Source of the DNA: Hyphomicrobium_A sp964622715 | GTDB taxonomy: Bacteria; Pseudomonadota; Alphaproteobacteria; Rhizobiales; Hyphomicrobiaceae | Assembly (NCBI GenBank): GCA_964622715.1 | Contig: CAZURR010000003.1 | Location: 1-60,949, forward strand | Length of the DNA: 60,949 bases | Direction of reading: 5' to 3' | In this document: one piece after another, positions 33,606-42,486 of the stretch | Layout of the letters: the number at the start of each line of letters is the position of its first letter | Position numbering within the stretch: the first letter of the stretch is position 1 | Notes under the pieces: generated by a model | What the model saw: only the letters and a program-made list of their open reading frames with translations | What the model was told of the DNA's origin: nothing | Databases searched by the model: none | Translations under genes and position numbers: made by a program

Positions 33606-35477
33606 ATGTCCAACAGGTCCTTCGATGTGATCGTTGTTGGCGGCGGCCACGCTGGGTGCGAGGCCGCGGCTGCGGCTGCGCGCATGGGCGCGAAGACGGC
33701 GCTCGTGACCCATACGTTCGCCACGGTCGGAGCGATGTCCTGCAACCCGGCCATCGGAGGGCTCGGTAAGGGGCATCTCGTGCGTGAGATCGATGCGCTC
33801 GACGGTCTGATGGCGCGCGTCGCCGATGCTGCCGGCATCCAATTCCGCCTGCTGAACCGCTCAAAGGGGCCGGCGGTCCATGGGCCGCGCGCCCAAATCG
33901 ACCGCAAGCTCTACCGACAGGCGATGCAGGCTGAGATCTCTACGATTGACAACCTTGAGGTGATTGAAGGTGGCGTCGAGGATCTGGTGGTCATTGGTGG
34001 CCGAGTGTCCGGTGTTCTGACCGGCGATGGCCGGCGACTAGCTGCCAGGACCGTGGTCTTGACAACGGGCACATTCCTCAATGGCCTGATCCACCTTGGC
34101 GAGCAGACAATCCCTGCAGGGCGCTCCGGAGAAGCGCCGGCGCTCAAGCTGTCCGAGAGATTGTATGCATTGGGGCTACAACTCGGGCGATTGAAGACGG
34201 GGACGCCGCCGCGGCTCAAGGCCTCCTCAATCGAGTGGGAAGGATTGGAACAGCAACCGGGCGACAACCCGCCGGTGCCGTTCTCGTTTCTAACCGAGCG
34301 GATCACCACACTGCAGATTTCCTGCGCGATCACACGGACGAGGCCGGAGACTCACGCTATCATCCGCAACAACCTGTCCCGCTCGTCCATGTATTCCGGT
34401 CAAATCGAAAGTACCGGCCCACGCTATTGCCCCTCAATTGAGGACAAAGTGGTCCGCTTTGCTGACCGGAGCGAGCACCAGGTGTTCCTCGAACCGGAGG
34501 GTCTCGACGGCGACACCGTTTATCCAAATGGAGTCTCGACGTCGCTTCCCGCTGACGTGCAGGCGGCCTTTTTGCAGACCATGCCGGGCCTGGAAAAGGC
34601 GGTTATCAAACAGCCGGGATACGCCATTGAGTACGACTACGTGGACCCGCGGGAGCTGTCGTTGACCCTAGAGGTCAAGAAGTTGCCTGGGTTGTATCTA
34701 GCAGGCCAAATCAACGGCACCACAGGATATGAAGAGGCCGGCGCACAAGGGATCGCGGCGGGGATCAACGCCGCGCTTGCCGCCGGCGGTTCGGACAGGG
34801 ACTTTGTTCTGTCGCGGGCCGACAGCTACCTGGGCGTCATGATCGATGATCTCGTGACGCGCGGCGTCAGCGAGCCTTATCGTATGTTCACCTCGCGCGC
34901 CGAGTATCGGCTCCGGCTGCGCGCCGACAATGCCGATCAGAGGCTGACGCCGCATGGTATCGTGTTGGGCTGCGTCGGCACGACGCGACAGCGGGCATTC
35001 GAGGCGAGGGCAACGGCACTTAGCGAGGCCACGTCGGCACTACAGTCGCTAATGCTGACACCGACAGAGGCTGGCCGGCGCGGCATCGAGGTCAACAAAG
35101 ACGGACGGCGGCGCAGCGCATTCGACTTGTTGGCGCTGCCAAGTGTCGGGCTTGAGCAGCTGGCGGCTATTTGGCCAGAGATTGGACAGATCGCTCCTGC
35201 GATTGCCGCTCAGATCGAAGTCGACGCGCGCTATGCGTCCTATGTGCGCCGACAGGAGCTCGATGTGGCGGCGCTGCGCAAGGACGAGGCCCTGCGCATA
35301 CCCCTTGAATTGGACTTCAGCAGCCTGCCTGGCCTCTCGACCGAGGTGCGTCAAAAGCTAATGCGCCTCAGGCCGACCACTCTGGCCCAGGCGGCACGTA
35401 TCGATGGTATGACGCCGGCCGCGCTTCTCCTTCTTCTTACGCGGTTGAAGGCGCGACCGGACCGGAAATCGGCGTGA
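33606..35477 (+). CDS. mnmG: tRNA uridine-5-carboxymethylaminomethyl modification enzyme MnmG (GidA)
   Basis: This FAD- and NADH-dependent partner of MnmE is 623 aa from ATG 33606. The FAD-binding VIVVGGGHAGCEAAAAAARMG follows the start. SCNPAIGGLGKGHLVREIDAL, RLKTGTPPRLK and NGTTGYEEAGAQG are nearly invariant in the family. An upstream in-frame extension to 33453 lacks similarity. The stop overlaps the rsmG start (TGATG), so the two are coupled, and parAB follows immediately. Confidence 0.97.
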   Translation: MSNRSFDVIVVGGGHAGCEAAAAAARMGAKTALVTHTFATVGAMSCNPAIGGLGKGHLVREIDALDGLMARVADAAGIQFRLLNRSKGPAVHGPRAQIDRKLYRQAMQAEISTIDNLEVIEGGVEDLVVIGGRVSGVLTGDGRRLAARTVVLTTGTFLNGLIHLGEQTIPAGRSGEAPALKLSERLYALGLQLGRLKTGTPPRLKASSIEWEGLEQQPGDNPPVPFSFLTERITTLQISCAITRTRPETHAIIRNNLSRSSMYSGQIESTGPRYCPSIEDKVVRFADRSEHQVFLEPEGLDGDTVYPNGVSTSLPADVQAAFLQTMPGLEKAVIKQPGYAIEYDYVDPRELSLTLEVKKLPGLYLAGQINGTTGYEEAGAQGIAAGINAALAAGGSDRDFVLSRADSYLGVMIDDLVTRGVSEPYRMFTSRAEYRLRLRADNADQRLTPHGIVLGCVGTTRQRAFEARATALSEATSALQSLMLTPTEAGRRGIEVNKDGRRRSAFDLLALPSVGLEQLAAIWPEIGQIAPAIAAQIEVDARYASYVRRQELDVAALRKDEALRIPLELDFSSLPGLSTEVRQKLMRLRPTTLAQAARIDGMTPAALLLLLTRLKARPDRKSA

Positions 35478-36142
35478 TGAAAAGGCCTCGCGGGGCGTCG
35501 ATCAGTGGCGCGGAGGGCTTCGCGCAGCTCTTTGCCGTTTCACGTGAAACGCTCGCGCGGCTCGCGCTCTACGAAACTCTGCTCAAGCGCTGGCAAAAGA
35601 CGATCAACCTCGTGGGCCCCGGCACGCTCGACCAAATCTGGTCGCGACATTTCGCCGACTCCGCCCAACTCCTCAACTTGGCACCGCCAAGCGCCAAGCG
35701 GTGGATTGACCTGGGCTCCGGCGCAGGATTTCCGGGTCTGGTCATCGCCATCATGCTCGCCGAGCGGGAAGGAACGACCATGACCCTCATTGAGAGTGAT
35801 ACCCGCAAAGCGGCATTCTTGGGGGAGGTTGCGCGTCAAACCGGGGTGCCTGTGGACATCTATCCTGAGCGAATCGAGAACGCGGCGACTCAATATAAGG
35901 TTGGCCCCGTCGATGTGATAACGGCACGGGGATTGGCCCCGATGCCGCGGCTTCTTGAGTTGGCCGCGCCTTACTTTTCGGACGTCACCGTGGGCCTTTT
36001 TCTCAAGGGACGCGAGGCGCAGGCGGAGCTCGATGAGGCAAGTCCGCGGTGGGAGTTATCGGCTGAACAGCGTCCAAGCCAAACGGACAGTGACAGCCAA
36101 ATCATCGTAGTTCACGCGTTGAGAGCCAAAGTGGAGGGTTGA
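35477..36142 (+). CDS. rsmG: 16S rRNA (guanine527-N7)-methyltransferase RsmG (GidB)
   Basis: This SAM-dependent enzyme methylates G527 of 16S rRNA; its loss gives low-level streptomycin resistance. It is 221 aa from ATG 35477; GTG 35474 is an alternative. LKRWQKTINLVG, then WIDLGSGAGFPGLVIAI (SAM loop), LIESDTRKAAFL and VITARGLAPMPRLLELA are typical. Its segment FAVSRETLARL is encoded over a parS site. It sits between mnmG and parA, 3 bp before the parA start. Confidence 0.95.
   Translation: MKRPRGASISGAEGFAQLFAVSRETLARLALYETLLKRWQKTINLVGPGTLDQIWSRHFADSAQLLNLAPPSAKRWIDLGSGAGFPGLVIAIMLAEREGTTMTLIESDTRKAAFLGEVARQTGVPVDIYPERIENAATQYKVGPVDVITARGLAPMPRLLELAAPYFSDVTVGLFLKGREAQAELDEASPRWELSAEQRPSQTDSDSQIIVVHALRAKVEG
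35537..35550. promoter_or_regulatory. parS centromere site 2, inside rsmG
   Basis: A second perfect GTTTCACGTGAAAC core, read in frame as the residues Val-Ser-Arg-Glu-Thr near the RsmG N-terminus. It is about 0.6 kb before parA. Confidence 0.92.
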
Positions 36143-36145
36143 CCG

Positions 36146-36979
36146 GTGACCAGCGCGATCATGGGAACCACAGTGCTACGGACGCTTGCTATCGCCAATC
36201 AGAAGGGCGGCGTTGGCAAGACGACGACGACAATCAATCTCGGCACCGCTCTGGCTTCGATCGGCGAGCGCGTGCTTGTGCTTGATCTCGATCCCCAAGG
36301 CAACGCGTCTACGGGGCTTGGCATCGACACGGACGCACGCTCGAAAACATCATTCGATGTGCTGACCGGAACGGCCACCTTGATGGAAACGCACCAGCCG
36401 ACGGCCGTGCCGAGATTGTATGTGGTGCCGGCCAATACGGATTTAGTTGGTATCGACACCACGCTTGGCCCAGACCAGAACCGCGCCTTTCGCTTGCGTG
36501 ATGCGCTGAGCGAGTTCAAGGCCCAGCAGCGCACGGTGCCGCCCGGCGAGGCCTTTAATTACGTGCTGATCGACTGCCCGCCGTCGCTTAACCTCCTGAC
36601 ACTCAACGCCATGACGGCGGCCAATGCCGTACTGGTGCCGGTGCAATGCGAGTTTTTCGCACTGGAAGGCATCTCGCAGCTCAAGGATACGATCGACCAG
36701 ATACGCGCAACGCTCAATCCCTCGCTCGAGATCCAAGGTGTCGTCCTGACCATGCACGATGCACGAACTTCGTTGTCGAGGGAGGTCGCGGAGAACGTCC
36801 GCGCATTCTTCGGGCCCAAGGTCTACGAGACGATCATCCCGCGCAACACGCGCGTGGCCGAAGCGCCGTCGCACGGTAAGCCGATCCTGCTTTACGACTA
36901 CGACTGCGCCGGCAGCCAAGCCTACATAAGGCTCGCGTCCGAAATCATTGAGCGCGAGCGTCAACACAAGGCAGCCTAA
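36146..36979 (+). CDS. parA: Chromosome partitioning ATPase ParA
   Basis: This deviant Walker ATPase forms DNA-bound gradients that move ParB-parS complexes after origin replication. It is 277 aa from GTG 36146, with GGAGGG about 8 bp upstream; ATG 36161 is an alternative. The deviant Walker A KGGVGKTTT (residues 20-28) and VLDLDPQGNAS (Asp47/Asp49) are intact, as is the C-terminal IPRNTRVAEAPSHGKPI, matching chromosomal Soj-type ParA. parB starts 24 bp later. Confidence 0.96.
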   Translation: MTSAIMGTTVLRTLAIANQKGGVGKTTTTINLGTALASIGERVLVLDLDPQGNASTGLGIDTDARSKTSFDVLTGTATLMETHQPTAVPRLYVVPANTDLVGIDTTLGPDQNRAFRLRDALSEFKAQQRTVPPGEAFNYVLIDCPPSLNLLTLNAMTAANAVLVPVQCEFFALEGISQLKDTIDQIRATLNPSLEIQGVVLTMHDARTSLSREVAENVRAFFGPKVYETIIPRNTRVAEAPSHGKPILLYDYDCAGSQAYIRLASEIIERERQHKAA

Positions 36980-37003
36980 CCAAAACAAGAGGCACGAAAC
37001 GCA

Positions 37004-37885
37004 ATGAACGCACCATTGCCGAGGAGCCGTTTGGGACGCGGATTGGCTTCGCTCATAGGTGAGCCGACGCCCGGGCGACCCATGCTTCCGCCGGAAGGCG
37101 AGCAGCGTCTGGTCCCCACAGCGGATCTGAGTCCGGGGCAGCTCAATCCTCGCAAGGATTTTCGCGACGACGAGCTATCCGAACTGGCCGAGTCAATCCG
37201 CAACAAGGGTTTGGTGCAGCCGATCATTGTGCGGCCGGTTGCGGGTGGCTACGAGATTGTTGCAGGCGAACGGCGTTGGCGTGCGGCGCAGAAGGCTGGA
37301 CTGCACACGGTTCCCGTCATCGCGCGTGACCTCGACGACAAGGAAGTTCTCGAACTTGCCATCATCGAGAACGTGCAGCGCGCCGACCTCAATGCCATCG
37401 AAGAGGCGGCAGGCTATCGCGAGCTGGTCGATCGATTCAATTACAGCCAGGAACAGCTCTCCGAGATCATCGGTAAGAGCCGCAGTCATGTCGCCAACAC
37501 GCTGCGGCTGTTGAAACTGCCCGAAAGTGTGCGGGCTTTGGTTGAGCGCGGCGAGCTAACCGCCGGTCACGCGCGGGCGCTGATCGGACGAGATGATGCC
37601 GATGAACTGGCGCACCATATCATCGAGCACGACCTTAACGTCCGCGAGATTGAGGCGCTCGTGCAGGGGGGCGACGAGGCCGGACATAACGGTGCTTCGT
37701 CACGCCGGGCGCGCGAAAAAGATGCCGACACGCGAGCCTTCGAAAACGAGCTGTCGTCGGCCCTCGGCTTGAAGGTTGAGATCAAGCGTGGCTCTGGCGA
37801 GAGCGGCAATCTCATCATCAAGTACGGCAATTTCGACCAGCTCGATTACATTCGCTTGCGGCTTGTCGATAGCTCCGGCGGCTGA
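37004..37885 (+). CDS. parB: Chromosome partitioning protein ParB (CTPase)
   Basis: ParB binds parS, spreads as a CTP-dependent clamp and recruits ParA and SMC. It is 293 aa. N-terminal GRGLASLIGE interacts with ParA. The CTP-binding LNPRKDF and GERRWRA (residues 88-94) motifs precede the helix-turn-helix YSQEQLSEIIGKSRSHVANTL that reads parS. The C-terminal dimerisation domain is present. Two cognate parS sites lie within 4 kb upstream. The following hisE begins 86 bp later. Confidence 0.96.
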   Translation: MNAPLPRSRLGRGLASLIGEPTPGRPMLPPEGEQRLVPTADLSPGQLNPRKDFRDDELSELAESIRNKGLVQPIIVRPVAGGYEIVAGERRWRAAQKAGLHTVPVIARDLDDKEVLELAIIENVQRADLNAIEEAAGYRELVDRFNYSQEQLSEIIGKSRSHVANTLRLLKLPESVRALVERGELTAGHARALIGRDDADELAHHIIEHDLNVREIEALVQGGDEAGHNGASSRRAREKDADTRAFENELSSALGLKVEIKRGSGESGNLIIKYGNFDQLDYIRLRLVDSSGG

Positions 37886-37971
37886 TCGCTGACGCAAGTG
37901 CTTGACGGCACGGTGTTTTTGCTGCATGAGCCGGTCGCAGCGACACCCTTGTGCAGCCACTAAGACCTGCC

Positions 37972-38298
37972 ATGAGCAATGATGTTTTAGAACGCCTCGC
38001 CGCGACCATCCGCGCGCGCCGTTCGACCGCCGCCACCGACTCCTCCTATACCCGTCAACTCCTCGACGCCGGACCGTCTGGCTGCGCCAGAAAGCTCGGC
38101 GAAGAAGCCATCGAAACGGTCATCGCCGGCGCTGGCGAAAGTGCGGACAAGCTCAAGGAAGAAGCTGCCGACTTGCTCTATCATCTGCTGGTGCTCTTAG
38201 AGAGCCGCGACGTGTCACTAGAAGACGTGCTTCGCGTTCTCGAACAGCGTAGCGGCACATCGGGGCTGGACGAAAAAGCTGGTCGTGCGCGGCGATAA
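37972..38298 (+). CDS. hisE: Phosphoribosyl-ATP pyrophosphatase
   Basis: HisE catalyses the second step of histidine synthesis, hydrolysing phosphoribosyl-ATP. It is 108 aa from ATG 37972. SYTRQLLDAGPSGCARKLGEEAIETVIAG holds the metal-binding Glu residues of the MazG-like fold, followed by EEAADLLYHLLVLL. In most Hyphomicrobiales hisE ends the hisBHAFE cluster next to coaA. Here hisE-coaA follow parB without the rest of the his genes. Confidence 0.94.
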   Translation: MSNDVLERLAATIRARRSTAATDSSYTRQLLDAGPSGCARKLGEEAIETVIAGAGESADKLKEEAADLLYHLLVLLESRDVSLEDVLRVLEQRSGTSGLDEKAGRARR

Positions 38299-38342
38299 TT
38301 CAACTTAGTGGCCGGCTGTTTCCCGGTGCGATTACGAGCGTC

Positions 38343-39296
38343 ATGACCTATCCCGCGGATTTACAGTTTTCCCCCTATCGTGTCTTCGATCGCGAGGAGT
38401 GGTCGCGGCTGCGCGCGGACACGCCAATGACTTTGCTCGAAAGCGAGCTGGAGCAATTTTCGGGCATCATCGAGGTGTTGTCGGTTGCGGAGGTCGAAGA
38501 GATCTACCTGCCAATGTCGCGCCTTCTCAATCTTTACGTGGCCGCCTCGCAGCAACTTCATGCGGTGACCTCGAAATTCCTTAGCCGCGACGATGGAAAG
38601 GTCCCATTCATTCTCGGTGTTGCGGGATCCGTCGCGGTCGGCAAGAGCACGACGGCGCGTGTGCTAAAGGCGCTGTTGGCGCGGTGGCCCGACCATCCCC
38701 GCGTTGAACAGATCACGACCGACGGTTTCCTATTGCCGAATGCGGAACTCGAGCGCCGGCAGATCATGAACCGCAAAGGCTTTCCTGAAAGCTTCGATAC
38801 GGCGCGGCTGCTCAACTTTCTCGCTGAAGTGAAATCCGGGGTGAAGCGCGTCGAAGTTCCGATCTATTCGCACTTTCACTACGACGTCCTGGTGGATCAA
38901 AAGACAGTTGTCGAGTCGCCCGATATCTTGATTGTGGAGGGGCTCAATGTGCTGCAGCCCGCAAGCATGCCACGTGGCGGCGAAGCCATTCCGTTCGTGT
39001 CGGACTTTTTCGATTTCTCGATCTACCTCGATGCCGAGCCAGATGTGATCCGCGATTGGTATGTGACGCGCTTTATGCGCCTGCGCGGCACGGCCTTCCG
39101 TGATCCAGGCGCATATTTTCACCAGTACGCGAATCTGTCGCACGATGACGCTCGCGCATGCGCAACCGAGATCTGGAACACCATCAACCTAAAAAACCTG
39201 GAAGAACACATCCTTCCAACACGGCAGCGCGCGGGGCTGATCCTGAGAAAGAGCGCCGATCACCACGTGGAATCGGTGGCTCTGCGCAAATTATAA
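38343..39296 (+). CDS. coaA: Type I pantothenate kinase
   Basis: CoaA phosphorylates pantothenate, the committed step of CoA synthesis, and is feedback-inhibited by CoA. It is 317 aa. P-loop GSVAVGKST at residues 95-103, VPIYSHFHYDV and LIVEGLNVLQ are typical of the prokaryotic type I enzyme. Start at ATG 38343, 44 bp after hisE, its usual partner. The strong hairpin past its stop has its T run on the opposite strand. Confidence 0.95.
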   Translation: MTYPADLQFSPYRVFDREEWSRLRADTPMTLLESELEQFSGIIEVLSVAEVEEIYLPMSRLLNLYVAASQQLHAVTSKFLSRDDGKVPFILGVAGSVAVGKSTTARVLKALLARWPDHPRVEQITTDGFLLPNAELERRQIMNRKGFPESFDTARLLNFLAEVKSGVKRVEVPIYSHFHYDVLVDQKTVVESPDILIVEGLNVLQPASMPRGGEAIPFVSDFFDFSIYLDAEPDVIRDWYVTRFMRLRGTAFRDPGAYFHQYANLSHDDARACATEIWNTINLKNLEEHILPTRQRAGLILRKSADHHVESVALRKL

Positions 39297-39326
39297 AAAA
39301 ACCGGGCCGCCCGGGGCGGCGGCCCG
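39297..39326 (-). terminator. Intrinsic terminator of the small minus-strand gene at 39347
   Basis: Minus-strand CGGGCCGCC (39326-39318) and GGCGGCCCG (39311-39303) form a 9-bp perfect stem followed by a T7 run (39301-39295). On the plus strand the same hairpin follows coaA but lacks a T run. Confidence 0.8.
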
Positions 39327-39346
39327 TAAAGTAACGCGCTCTGGCT

Positions 39347-39568
39347 TCACAACTGATGGGCATTGGTTTGCAACACGGCTTGTTCGGCGCGGTACTTGTT
39401 GCGCAGCCGCCGAATTAGCGAGGGGTCCTCTATGCCGAGTGAGCGGATGGCGGTTGTGGGCTTGAGCTTGGGGTCGGCAGCAAGCAGAGCGGCAATGCGT
39501 GCGAGCTGTTGACTGTCGTCGAGTCCGCTACCTTTCGGACGCCCTTGGCGCGCGGTTGCGCTGGCCAT
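39347..39568 (-). CDS. Small helix-turn-helix-like hypothetical protein
   Basis: This 73-aa basic protein starts MASATARQGRPKGSG and contains LARIAALLAADPKLKPTTAIRSLGIEDPSLIRRLRNKYRA. The region looks like a resolvase/homeodomain-type helix-turn-helix with an AT-hook-like RQGRPKGS lead. It resembles small DNA-binding proteins I cannot name. ATG 39568 is chosen because the extension to 39631 is unlike its neighbours. It has its own strong terminator and a TAGGT/ACCTA inverted repeat upstream (about 39645-39660), which suggests an independently transcribed regulator. Confidence 0.65.
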   Translation of the reverse strand: MASATARQGRPKGSGLDDSQQLARIAALLAADPKLKPTTAIRSLGIEDPSLIRRLRNKYRAEQAVLQTNAHQL

Positions 39569-39755
39569 GTTCCATTCCGTGCCAATCGATTCGTTGTCGC
39601 TGATTGTGTGCAGGAGACGAGCCCGAACCAAGGATAATAAATAGGTTTCAGAGACCTACGAGCGACAATTGAGATCTGATGTTGCGAAAATGCATCCGAA
39701 GACTTGTATCGAATACCTGAAGTAAAGGCGCTGTGCTTTGTTGTATGACCCCATC
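39569..39755. other. Spacer upstream of the small HTH-like gene
   Basis: This 187-bp spacer contains TAGGT-TTCAGAG-ACCTA near 39645-39660, a short inverted repeat that could be an operator. Otherwise it is relatively AT-rich and I see nothing recognisable in it. Confidence 0.35.
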
Positions 39756-40754
39756 TTAAGGCAACAGGGCGTTTGCGCGCGCTAGCGTGTCGAGTGGCTT
39801 TTCAGGTCGTGCGCCGACGTGGGAAATAATCTCGGACGCGGCAAGGCTGCCGAGCTTCCCGGCGGTTTCCAGCGGAAGACCTTGAGTGAGGCCGAACAAG
39901 AACCCAGCCGCATAGAGGTCGCCCGCGCCCGTGAGATCCACCACGTTTTCGACCGGCACAACGGGAACGGAGATGTTCGTCTCGCCGGAGAGGATGAGCG
40001 AGCCCTGGGCGCTGCGCGTTAAGACGGCGAGCTTGCTATCAGAAGCCGCCCGGCGGGCTGCCTCGTCGAAATTCGATGTCTCGTAAAGCGCGGTGATCTC
40101 GCTTTCATTGGCAAACAGGATATCGACGCTTGAGCGAATGAGTTCCAAGAATTCGACTCGATGGCGATCGACACAAAATCCATCGGACAGCGTTAGCGCG
40201 ACCTTGCGTCCAGCATTGATGGCGATGCTTGCCGCTTGACGGAATGCGCTCTTGGCCTCGGGTCGGTCGAACAGATAACCCTCAAGATAAACGATAGCCG
40301 ACGACTCGATGAGCGCTGGGTCGACTTCACCTTGATCAAGATCGGTGCTGATCCCAAGAAAGGTATTCATCGTGCGCTCGCCATCAGGTGTCACAAGAAT
40401 GAGGGAGCGCGATGTAGCCGCAGCTCCGGCAGCGCGCGCAGTCTCATAGGCGACGTTGGCTGCACGAATATCGTGCCCGAAGATGCGCCCAAACTCGTCG
40501 TCGGCGACCTTGCCAATGAAGGCAGCCCGGCCACCAAGCGAGGCGAGCCCCACCATAGTATTGGCGGCGGAACCGCCCGAGATTTCGATGCCAGGTCCCA
40601 TGGCGCCGTAGAGCGTTTCGATGATAGCGAAGTCAACGAGGCGCATGTGACTCTTGGGTGCGCCGTGGTGCTCGAGGAAAGCATCGTCGCAGCGGCCGAT
40701 GATGTCGACGATGGCATTGCCGATGCCAACGACGTCGTAGCGTGTGTCGGTCAT
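39756..40754 (-). CDS. Adenosine kinase / PfkB-family sugar kinase
   Basis: This ribokinase-fold kinase (332 aa from ATG 40754) carries the PfkB signatures: ISGGSAANTMVGLASLGG near residue 58 and the C-terminal DLTGAGDLYAAGFLFG, with the anion-hole GAGD and catalytic Asp. Relatives in alphaproteobacteria are called adenosine kinase, which would make AMP from adenosine. Sugar specificity cannot be settled from sequence. The frame is open upstream to 41012, but that part lacks similarity and overlaps holA. Confidence 0.88.
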   Translation of the reverse strand: MTDTRYDVVGIGNAIVDIIGRCDDAFLEHHGAPKSHMRLVDFAIIETLYGAMGPGIEISGGSAANTMVGLASLGGRAAFIGKVADDEFGRIFGHDIRAANVAYETARAAGAAATSRSLILVTPDGERTMNTFLGISTDLDQGEVDPALIESSAIVYLEGYLFDRPEAKSAFRQAASIAINAGRKVALTLSDGFCVDRHRVEFLELIRSSVDILFANESEITALYETSNFDEAARRAASDSKLAVLTRSAQGSLILSGETNISVPVVPVENVVDLTGAGDLYAAGFLFGLTQGLPLETAGKLGSLAASEIISHVGARPEKPLDTLARANALLP

Positions 40755-40830
40755 GAATTCCCCAGGGTTTGAGTGCCGCGCACTATAGGCAGCGATCGGC
40801 GAGTAGCAAGTTGGCGCAAAAAAAGTAGGG

Positions 40831-41874
40831 TCAGCGATCTCTATGGGGCTGGCGGGTACCGGCAGCCGCAGCCAGTGCGAGTAGCAGCTGCTCTGCGATC
40901 GCCTCTTCGAGCGCGCCAGAAAGGCGAGCGGACTTTGCCGCGCGACCGGCGCGACGGACGGCCTCGGCGAGACGCGCGGACGACCAGGCGCGGCATTGGC
41001 GGGAGATCGCATCTTTTTGTTTGAAATGGATTGGTGGCCGAGACTGCCTCAATACCTCTTCAAGCGCGCGACCCGCATCAAGCTCGCATCGAATGCGATG
41101 TAGTCGCTGGATATAGCGCTGCAGGGCGAGGATGATGAACTGCGCGTTCTCTCCGGCGCCCACCGCACGCCCGAACTCGCTGATCGCTCGCTCAGAGTCG
41201 CCTGAAGCTGCGGCGCTTACGACCTTGTCGATGGCAAGCTCAGACGCATCTCCAACAATGGCGTCGATGTCGCCAACATCAATCTCGGACTTGCCCTTGG
41301 CGTAGAGCGCGAGCTTTTCGATCTCGCTGCGTGACAAGGCCCGGTCTGCGCCAACGCGCGAGAGAAGAAGATCGCGCGCCTCGGGATCAATCGTGAGGCC
41401 GTGCGATTTGAGTGTTTCGCGAATGAGCGCTTCGAGATCGTGAGCTCCGTCGGGAAAACAAGCAACGGCCGCTGCCTTGCTCGACTTCTCGAAGAGAGAT
41501 CGCAGCGAATCGTTGGGGCGCAGATTTCCCGCTTCAAGAATCAGCGTTGAAGCAAGCGTATCATCGTCGAGGAACGGTTTGATGGCGGCTGTTCCAATTC
41601 GGCGCCCTGTCGTTGCGCGCACGATCTTGGAGCCGCCGAACATAGGGACTGTCTGCAGCTCAACAGCAAGGCGGTCCGGATTTGTGTCTAGGTCCGCATC
41701 GTCGAGGCGGATGATTTCGCCCGGCGGATCGTCACGTTGAGCAATCACTGCCGCAAGTGTACTTGCGCGCTCGGCAACGAGACCGGCATCAGTTCCATAG
41801 AACAGTATGGCGGAATGGCGCGGACCGGGAGGCTTGAGGTAGCTTTGGGCCTGATGAGCCTTGACGGCGACCAT
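40831..41874 (-). CDS. holA: DNA polymerase III delta subunit
   Basis: This clamp-loader subunit opens the beta sliding clamp. It is 347 aa, the expected length. N-terminal FYGTDAGLVAERAS, IIRLDDADL, TLILEAGNL and the C-terminal RYIQRLHRIRCEL with PPIHFKQKDAI match HolA. It is the last gene of the leuS-lptE-holA minus-strand operon; 53 bp separate it from lptE. In relatives this operon directly faces parB; here four genes intervene. Confidence 0.93.
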   Translation of the reverse strand: MVAVKAHQAQSYLKPPGPRHSAILFYGTDAGLVAERASTLAAVIAQRDDPPGEIIRLDDADLDTNPDRLAVELQTVPMFGGSKIVRATTGRRIGTAAIKPFLDDDTLASTLILEAGNLRPNDSLRSLFEKSSKAAAVACFPDGAHDLEALIRETLKSHGLTIDPEARDLLLSRVGADRALSRSEIEKLALYAKGKSEIDVGDIDAIVGDASELAIDKVVSAAASGDSERAISEFGRAVGAGENAQFIILALQRYIQRLHRIRCELDAGRALEEVLRQSRPPIHFKQKDAISRQCRAWSSARLAEAVRRAGRAAKSARLSGALEEAIAEQLLLALAAAAGTRQPHRDR

Positions 41875-41927
41875 GAGGCATTACCGCAGTTGAGAAAATT
41901 GACATGCCATCAAGATAAAGGCGCGGT

Positions 41928-42464
41928 TCAGGCAGCGCCCGAAAGAAACGCAGCCAGGCGCGATTTGAGTTCATCACCTATGATCTGAGCAGCGCGATCT
42001 TCCGCATCTTTGCGCGCGCGTACGTTGGCGAAGACAGAATCGAAGCGCTGGAAGGGTGCCCGTCCGTAGCTCTTGCCCTCGAGCATGATGGCCTTGTCAG
42101 AAATCCTGATCAGGGTGAACGACGCATCGAGGTTATAGGTGCTGCCTAGCGAGTCGCCGTCGACCCGGACGAGCGTTGCCGTAATAGATTCACGAATAAC
42201 TACGTTCAGGCGATAGACCGGCGCGGCGGGCAAATCCCCTCCGGTCGACTGATAGATGAGCTCATTGCGCAAGCGCTGACCGACACGACCAGGTATCGGC
42301 GCAATATCAAGTTCAGCCAGTTTCTGGTTGACGTCAGTACCAACAACGGCGGGGGAGGCATAGAGGGGACGGAATCCACCGTCGCCGCAGCCCGTCGCCA
42401 GCACGGGCATTGCTGCGCACGCCATAACAACCCAAATTGTCGACCGGCGGCTGTTGCTCCGCAT
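41928..42464 (-). CDS. lptE: LPS assembly lipoprotein LptE
   Basis: LptE plugs the LptD barrel and helps insert lipopolysaccharide in the outer membrane. It is 178 aa from ATG 42464. A basic N-terminus, hydrophobic core and lipobox LATGC give a lipoprotein with Cys26. GGFRPLYAS and LRNELIYQ are family-typical for alphaproteobacteria. It is 22 bp after leuS. The longer frame to 42572 overlaps leuS and would bury the signal peptide. Confidence 0.92.
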   Translation of the reverse strand: MRSNSRRSTIWVVMACAAMPVLATGCGDGGFRPLYASPAVVGTDVNQKLAELDIAPIPGRVGQRLRNELIYQSTGGDLPAAPVYRLNVVIRESITATLVRVDGDSLGSTYNLDASFTLIRISDKAIMLEGKSYGRAPFQRFDSVFANVRARKDAEDRAAQIIGDELKSRLAAFLSGAA

Positions 42465-42486
42465 CGATCGCCCCCCTGTTTGATCG

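Noticed and set aside
40755..41012. N-terminal extension of the sugar kinase into holA
   Set aside because: Basic low-complexity translation of the antisense of holA; kinase similarity starts at ATG 40754.
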